64,000 nucleotides of DNA, taken from assembly GCF_026015885.1 (NCBI RefSeq), contig NZ_JAPDUG010000005.1:1-64000 (forward strand), written 5' to 3'. The DNA comes from Halocynthiibacter sp. SDUM655004 (GTDB taxonomy: Bacteria; Pseudomonadota; Alphaproteobacteria; Rhodobacterales; Rhodobacteraceae). The notes beneath the pieces are model-generated. The model worked only from the letters and a program-made list of their open reading frames with translations, did not search any database and was not told the DNA's origin. Shown piece after piece: positions 60,089 through 64,000 of this stretch. The stretch's first letter is position 1. The number at the start of each line of letters is the position of its first letter. The translations under genes and the position numbers were made by a program.

Positions 60089-62795
60089 GTGTTTGCCCCT
60101 TTTCTGTGTCTGCGCGAACCGTCTTCAATCGCTGTGCATCAAATTCCTCTTCGGCAATTTCTGAGACGACTTCGCGTGTCGCCTCACTGTTGGCGGTCTC
60201 GGCGTCTGATTGCAGATAGGCTTTGGCTGCGTACAAACGGTCAAGACGTTCATCAATCACGTTCTCCAAGGCGTCCGCATCACCGTTGCGCAATGCTTCA
60301 AGCTGTCCATCATCCAACTCGCGTTCGATCTGGTCACGGAACGTCTGGCTGTCGACGTCACCATCAAACGGACCTTCGATCTTTTCAGTCCGCTCATGCT
60401 CGATCACGCGGCGCATTTCAGCGGTTTCAGCTTGATCTGTCCGGTATGGCCGAATGGCATTGTCAAACTCACGCACCCTTGCATCAGAAAACTCTCGGGC
60501 CTGAACCGCGTCCCGTTCATAATCTGGATCGTTAAGACGGTCTGTTTCGGGCTGATTGTCACGGGCCAATCCATCGCGCATCTGCTCACCATAGCGATCC
60601 GCAGTATCCCGCAGGTAAGCGTCGATCCGCCTTTGATCAGCGGTCGTAACATCGGCATCATTGCGGTTCTCAGCCAATGTCGTGAATGCGGCACCCATAG
60701 CGGCACCATTAACGACCCCACCCGCTTGGTTACGTTCAACCGAGAGGGCTTCGAAGCGGGAATACTCGTCGGCTCGCCCGTCAAACTGTTCACGCACCCC
60801 ACGGTCAATATCAGCAACAATTTCTCTGTCCGACATATCTGCACGCAAGGCGTTGTTCTGATCTGCCTGAACGTATGTCGCGGGCTTCTCCATATCATCG
60901 CCAAGTTTATCCCATGCACGGGACGCAAGCTGCGCGTGGGCTGGTGACTTCGCTGCAAAAGCGTCGAACTCGGCCTGACGGTCCTGCTGCAAGGCTTGGT
61001 CGTTATCGCCGTCTCTGAACTCCTGTGTATGAACAAGGTTCTCCTCAAGCCGTTCAAACTCGCGTCGATCTTCGCGGGTCATTTGAATAAGCTCTGGATT
61101 ATCAGCGATCCGTTCTTCAGCCCGCTCCGTCATTTGGACGGTGTAGCCACCAATGACCGACGCAGGCATTCCAGCACGCTCCATCGCCTTCATGTTTTGA
61201 TTGAATGCGTCCGTCACGGCCTCCTGACGTTCAGCCTCGGCGATGCCTGTCGCCTCGGCCCTATCAATACCACTTTCTGTTGCTAACCGCTCTGACGCTG
61301 CTTCACGATAGGTCTCCGTCGCTGCGTTTTCCCGCATGGCATCAAACTCGGCGTCACCATCATCCAATACAACACCGTCGTCTTTGATCACCTCGGCGCG
61401 TTGAAGTGCCTCACCCAGACGTACATGCGCCTGATCCAGCTTTTCAGCGGCAACCTCCAAGTCAGCCTTACGCTCAAGGTTCAAACCTTCGGTTTCTGCA
61501 ATTTTTGTGAGGTCATCCGCAATCCAACGCTGCTCCAAAAATGCGTTGTTGGCCCCCTGCTCTACTCGCGCAATGACGGCCTCTGATGAAATGCCCGTTC
61601 CCCGCAGCGCCGTTTCGATCTGCGCCCGTGTCTCAGGCTCGCGCATGGCACCAACGCCGTCTTTGTTGATGTTTGTTTCTGAATAAACGCCGGTGTCTGA
61701 CGGTGCGGTTGTCAGCTTCGATGAAGCTGTGCCAACGGGGTTCAAGTGCGCAACCGGCTGCAATGCGCTGTCCAATTGTTTTTCCATCCGTGGCCGATCA
61801 GCCTCGGACGCACTTTGGATTTGGCTTTCAATCCGATTAAGACGATCTGTGAGGCTTGTTTTCAGATCATCGAAACTCTGCTGGTTCTCCATGTAAACGT
61901 CTCCATCTGTTTGTAATTGGCCCCCACGAGCAAGGACTTCACCTGCCCGGAAAAGGGCATTTGAAATGTCTTCCCTGTTGTCGCTGGTCGCCTCGGCGGA
62001 CAACGAAAGGTAGACTTTGGATGTGGTAGCGATTTCAGCCAACGCGCGGTCGAGGTCACTTCCAACCCTCTCCCGCTGAACCGGCTCCCGGCCCTCTGCT
62101 TTGGCTTCGTAAATTTCCTTCGTGCGCGGCGCGTAGGTGACGTCTCCGCGATCAAGTCGCCGCGTCGCCTCAAGGCGAACACCAACCTTTTCGGCATGTT
62201 CAACCATCGAAAGGCGAAAATCGTCATAGTTGAAGTGATGATCACGCCCTAGATAGAAATACTCACCTTCCTGGGAACGTCGGTTCAAGACGATGTGCGC
62301 GTGGGGGTGCGCTCGATCTTCATGAACGGCGATGATGTAATCAAAGTTTCGATCATCATTCTGAAAATGCTCACGACACACAGCCGCGGTTATGTCTCGC
62401 ACGTCCTCACCGCGTGTTCCTTGCGGATAGGACATGAGCATGTGGGTTGTGTGTCCCATCTTTGGGCGAAACCCATCGTCCCACCGGCTCGAAAATCTTC
62501 CTGTCAGACCTTTGATTTCATCGCCCGATAGCGTTGTCTTGCCGTCCAACACGCCTCGGCTGTCTACGATGTGCGAAGACTTCGTGGTCAGGTATTCAAG
62601 CTGGTTGGAAAGTTCGGCCTTCGTATGCGTCCCCCCAGACTTGATAGCTTTGAACACGGCGGCACGGTGGCCCTTGGCCGCTCTGATCATTTGAGGCTTC
62701 TTCGCGTTAAGCCCCTGCATGGAACCGCGCACACGGCTCCAACCTTCACGGAAAATCTCGCCCGTTACAGACTGGACGGCATCATTCCTCGCCAT
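60081..62795 (-). CDS. MOBP-type relaxase (VirD2/TraI-like)
   Basis: 904 aa. Motifs of the MOBP family: the catalytic Tyr69 in NQLEYLTTKS, motif II THMLMSYPQG, and the metal-binding HEDRAHPHAH (158-167). The enzyme nicks at oriT and stays covalently bound to the strand during transfer. Residues ~250-904 are a very long charged helical extension, Ala/Glu/Arg-rich, with no helicase motif; it could serve as secretion signal or be processed. Start at 62795 overlaps the MobC-like gene by 14 bases, and virD4 overlaps its end, so the three are coupled. Confidence 0.88.
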   Translation of the reverse strand: MARNDAVQSVTGEIFREGWSRVRGSMQGLNAKKPQMIRAAKGHRAAVFKAIKSGGTHTKAELSNQLEYLTTKSSHIVDSRGVLDGKTTLSGDEIKGLTGRFSSRWDDGFRPKMGHTTHMLMSYPQGTRGEDVRDITAAVCREHFQNDDRNFDYIIAVHEDRAHPHAHIVLNRRSQEGEYFYLGRDHHFNYDDFRLSMVEHAEKVGVRLEATRRLDRGDVTYAPRTKEIYEAKAEGREPVQRERVGSDLDRALAEIATTSKVYLSLSAEATSDNREDISNALFRAGEVLARGGQLQTDGDVYMENQQSFDDLKTSLTDRLNRIESQIQSASEADRPRMEKQLDSALQPVAHLNPVGTASSKLTTAPSDTGVYSETNINKDGVGAMREPETRAQIETALRGTGISSEAVIARVEQGANNAFLEQRWIADDLTKIAETEGLNLERKADLEVAAEKLDQAHVRLGEALQRAEVIKDDGVVLDDGDAEFDAMRENAATETYREAASERLATESGIDRAEATGIAEAERQEAVTDAFNQNMKAMERAGMPASVIGGYTVQMTERAEERIADNPELIQMTREDRREFERLEENLVHTQEFRDGDNDQALQQDRQAEFDAFAAKSPAHAQLASRAWDKLGDDMEKPATYVQADQNNALRADMSDREIVADIDRGVREQFDGRADEYSRFEALSVERNQAGGVVNGAAMGAAFTTLAENRNDADVTTADQRRIDAYLRDTADRYGEQMRDGLARDNQPETDRLNDPDYERDAVQAREFSDARVREFDNAIRPYRTDQAETAEMRRVIEHERTEKIEGPFDGDVDSQTFRDQIERELDDGQLEALRNGDADALENVIDERLDRLYAAKAYLQSDAETANSEATREVVSEIAEEEFDAQRLKTVRADTEKGQTHG

Positions 62796-63369
62796 CGGCC
62801 AGCTCCTTCAGGGCGTCACTCACAACCATGCTGATCCCATCCGTCTTGCGACGGGTCAGAAGATCTACTTGATCTGCAAAATCCAGAACGAACCCAGCAA
62901 GGCTCCGCATCTGCGCCAGACTTGATGGACCAAACGAAGGGCGCAGACCTTTGTTGTTCGATTCATTCATCCGCTTCGCGATCTGGGTGACGTTGTTCCC
63001 GACACGGTTCAACGCCGCCCGAAAGGCTTTCAACTCGTCTGCCAAATGCTCGTCAGGTTGGAAAACTCCGTTCGCGGACTGGATCAGTCGGCGCATTCCG
63101 TCCGACCGATTGCTGATCCCATGCCGTGAAAGCACCACTTCAAACGCCCGTAGTTCCTCTGGTGTGACGGTCGTTCCAATTTGGGCCGTGCGGATGCCGG
63201 TATCGCGGCGGCGCTCTTTTTCGCGCTTCACGGTGTATTGGATCGTTCGCGGTGTAACCGAGTATCGCTTCCCAAGCACTCGAGCAGAAACGCCTTTTCG
63301 CGTTTCACGGACGATTTCCAATCGCTCCAAATCAGTCAAGCGTCGGCGACCAGCCATGCGAACATACAA
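62782..63369 (-). CDS. MobC-like relaxosome accessory protein with N-terminal HTH
   Basis: 195 aa. The C-terminal two-thirds match MobC (TPEELRAFEVVLSRHGISNR, then FRAALNRVGNNVTQIAKRMN), a ribbon-helix-helix-like accessory that melts oriT and assists the relaxase. The N-terminal 50 residues form an extra Hin/IS30-like helix-turn-helix (ERLEIVRETRKGVSARVLG, VTPRTIQYTVKRE). The fusion suggests specific DNA binding, perhaps autoregulation. ATG 63369 has AGGGG four bases upstream; ATG 63357 is an alternative. The AT-rich dyad (site D) lies about 45-80 bases upstream. Confidence 0.75.
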   Translation of the reverse strand: MYVRMAGRRRLTDLERLEIVRETRKGVSARVLGKRYSVTPRTIQYTVKREKERRRDTGIRTAQIGTTVTPEELRAFEVVLSRHGISNRSDGMRRLIQSANGVFQPDEHLADELKAFRAALNRVGNNVTQIAKRMNESNNKGLRPSFGPSSLAQMRSLAGFVLDFADQVDLLTRRKTDGISMVVSDALKELADGEE

Positions 63370-63411
63370 CCCCTATTTCCTGCCATCTTCTATACAATCA
63401 CTTAGGCGTTG

Positions 63412-63449
63412 ACACAATTATAAAGATGCATTGCAAATTATAATATTGT
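63412..63449. promoter_or_regulatory. AT-rich dyad operator (site D)
   Basis: ACACAATTATAAA (63412-63424; 10 of 13 to ACAATATTATAAC) and ATTATAATATTGT (63437-63449; 12 of 13 to GTTATAATATTGT) form an imperfect inverted repeat with a 12-bp spacer. It lies 43-80 bases before the mob operon start, again containing TATAAT-like elements. Confidence 0.6.
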
Positions 63450-63479
63450 CAAAGCCGTCAAAAGTGATTGTATTCCGTT

Positions 63480-63640
63480 TCAGACGGCCCAACGGGTCGT
63501 CGTGTCGAGCCAGAGGCGAGACCGCCCACAACCGAAGGTGACGGGCCAAGCCAAAAATGCGCCGCCTGACGGCCCAACAGCACTTTTGGCCCCCACCCTA
63601 CCAAAAAACACGGCATGGGCCTCTGACGGGCCGGATATGC
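63480..63640. other. Candidate transfer-origin region with repeated TGACGG(G/C)CC motif
   Basis: The motif GACGGCCCAA or GACGGGCC occurs four times here (near 63483, 63540, 63568 and 63623) within 150 bp of the mob operon promoter. Relaxosome proteins often bind such clustered repeats at oriT. The exact nick site cannot be placed. Function is inferred from position and repetition. Confidence 0.4.
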
Positions 63641-63714
63641 CCCCTCAAACGGCATTTCATTGGATAGCGAGACCCTCTTTCGGTGTGAAGCAGACAGATT
63701 CGCTGTCTGACGCG

Positions 63715-64000
63715 GCAAGCAATCAACAGGACACAAGAAACACGACACAGCATCGACGCCATTAAGAGAGCAGGTAACAAGCGACACGAAACACGACACA
63801 CGACACACGACACACGACACACGACACACGACACCTTAAACACGTCACAAGCTACACTCGACAAGATACCCGCAACAGAGGACAAGCAGCAAGACACCGA
63901 ACAAGGAACAAGTGACACCTGACAAGATACACCGACCACGAAACAACGAACACGCAACATGTGACACGAAACACGCAACAAAACACCGAACAGGGCGCAC
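63715..64000. repeat. T-poor heptamer repeat array
   Basis: Six perfect tandem copies of ACACGAC lie at 63791-63832, surrounded by degenerate ACACGAA/ACACGAC variants out to the window end at 64000. The plus strand is markedly poor in T across this stretch. The Cys/Val/Ser-rich frames on the minus strand are products of the repeat and not genes. It may be part of oriT, iterons, or a strand-biased structural element. Confidence 0.6.

Noticed and set aside
63791-63832. CRISPR-like array
   Set aside because: The heptamers are directly tandem with no spacers, and no cas gene is in the window.
63458-63981. Cys/Val/Ser-rich frames on the minus strand
   Set aside because: Their residues repeat with the ACACGAC array and derivatives; low-complexity translation of a repeat, not a gene.

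Overview
The window reads as a plasmid or integrated conjugative element of an alphaproteobacterium, most likely Rhodobacteraceae (Roseobacter type). The reasons are a RepC-type replication protein, a VirB/VirD4 type IV secretion system with a MOBP relaxase, and a pair of genes resembling the rhodobacterial RcgA/RcgR pair. No rRNA, tRNA, CRISPR array or intact insertion sequence was found. The ends are not natural boundaries as far as can be seen.

Layout. (1) 0.5-4.6 kb: orphan genes rich in nuclease-like folds (membrane plus restriction-nuclease-like protein, GIY-YIG protein, CoiA-like protein). (2) 5.0-12.0 kb: plasmid maintenance and signalling, with small exported proteins, a SRAP protein, an orphan RepC preceded by two diverged copies of a ~139-bp leader module, an exported 254-aa protein, and an alpha/beta hydrolase paired with a multi-pass membrane protein. 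(3) 12.5-30.4 kb: cargo with an envelope theme (lipid kinase, YihY/BrkB, AraC regulator and arylsulfatase, DUF1269 proteins, PRC-barrel and HdeD-like proteins, PafA-like phosphatase, outer-membrane protein, two AI-2E family transporters, cardiolipin synthase, MscS channel), ending in a truncated cold-shock gene. (4) 30.5-45.4 kb: a defence island, all on the minus strand. In transcription order it holds an SNF2 helicase with a degenerate PLD-like N-terminus, DUF4391, a type III-like Mod, a Res, a 357-aa protein, then a serine recombinase translationally coupled to an ABC-three-component (ABC-3C) system and a 58-aa Trp/Tyr-rich protein. A frameshifted tyrosine recombinase lies at its edge. (5) 45.8-57.9 kb: the virB operon on the plus strand. 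(6) 57.9-63.4 kb: virD4, relaxase and MobC-like genes on the minus strand, converging on virB at a strong bidirectional terminator. (7) 63.4-64.0 kb: a probable transfer-origin region with repeated short motifs and a heptamer array.

The conjugation genes appear to share regulation. An AT-rich dyad with half-site ACAATATTATAAC lies upstream of the mob operon, between the virB operon and a divergent small exported-protein gene, and upstream of the exported 254-aa protein; a related cluster lies before the 87-aa exported protein. The virB set also holds two proteins with a lytic transglycosylase domain, and in one of them the domain sits inside what looks like a VirB5-type scaffold.

All calls come from reading the sequence and from memory of protein families. 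No alignment, structure prediction or statistical composition analysis was run.
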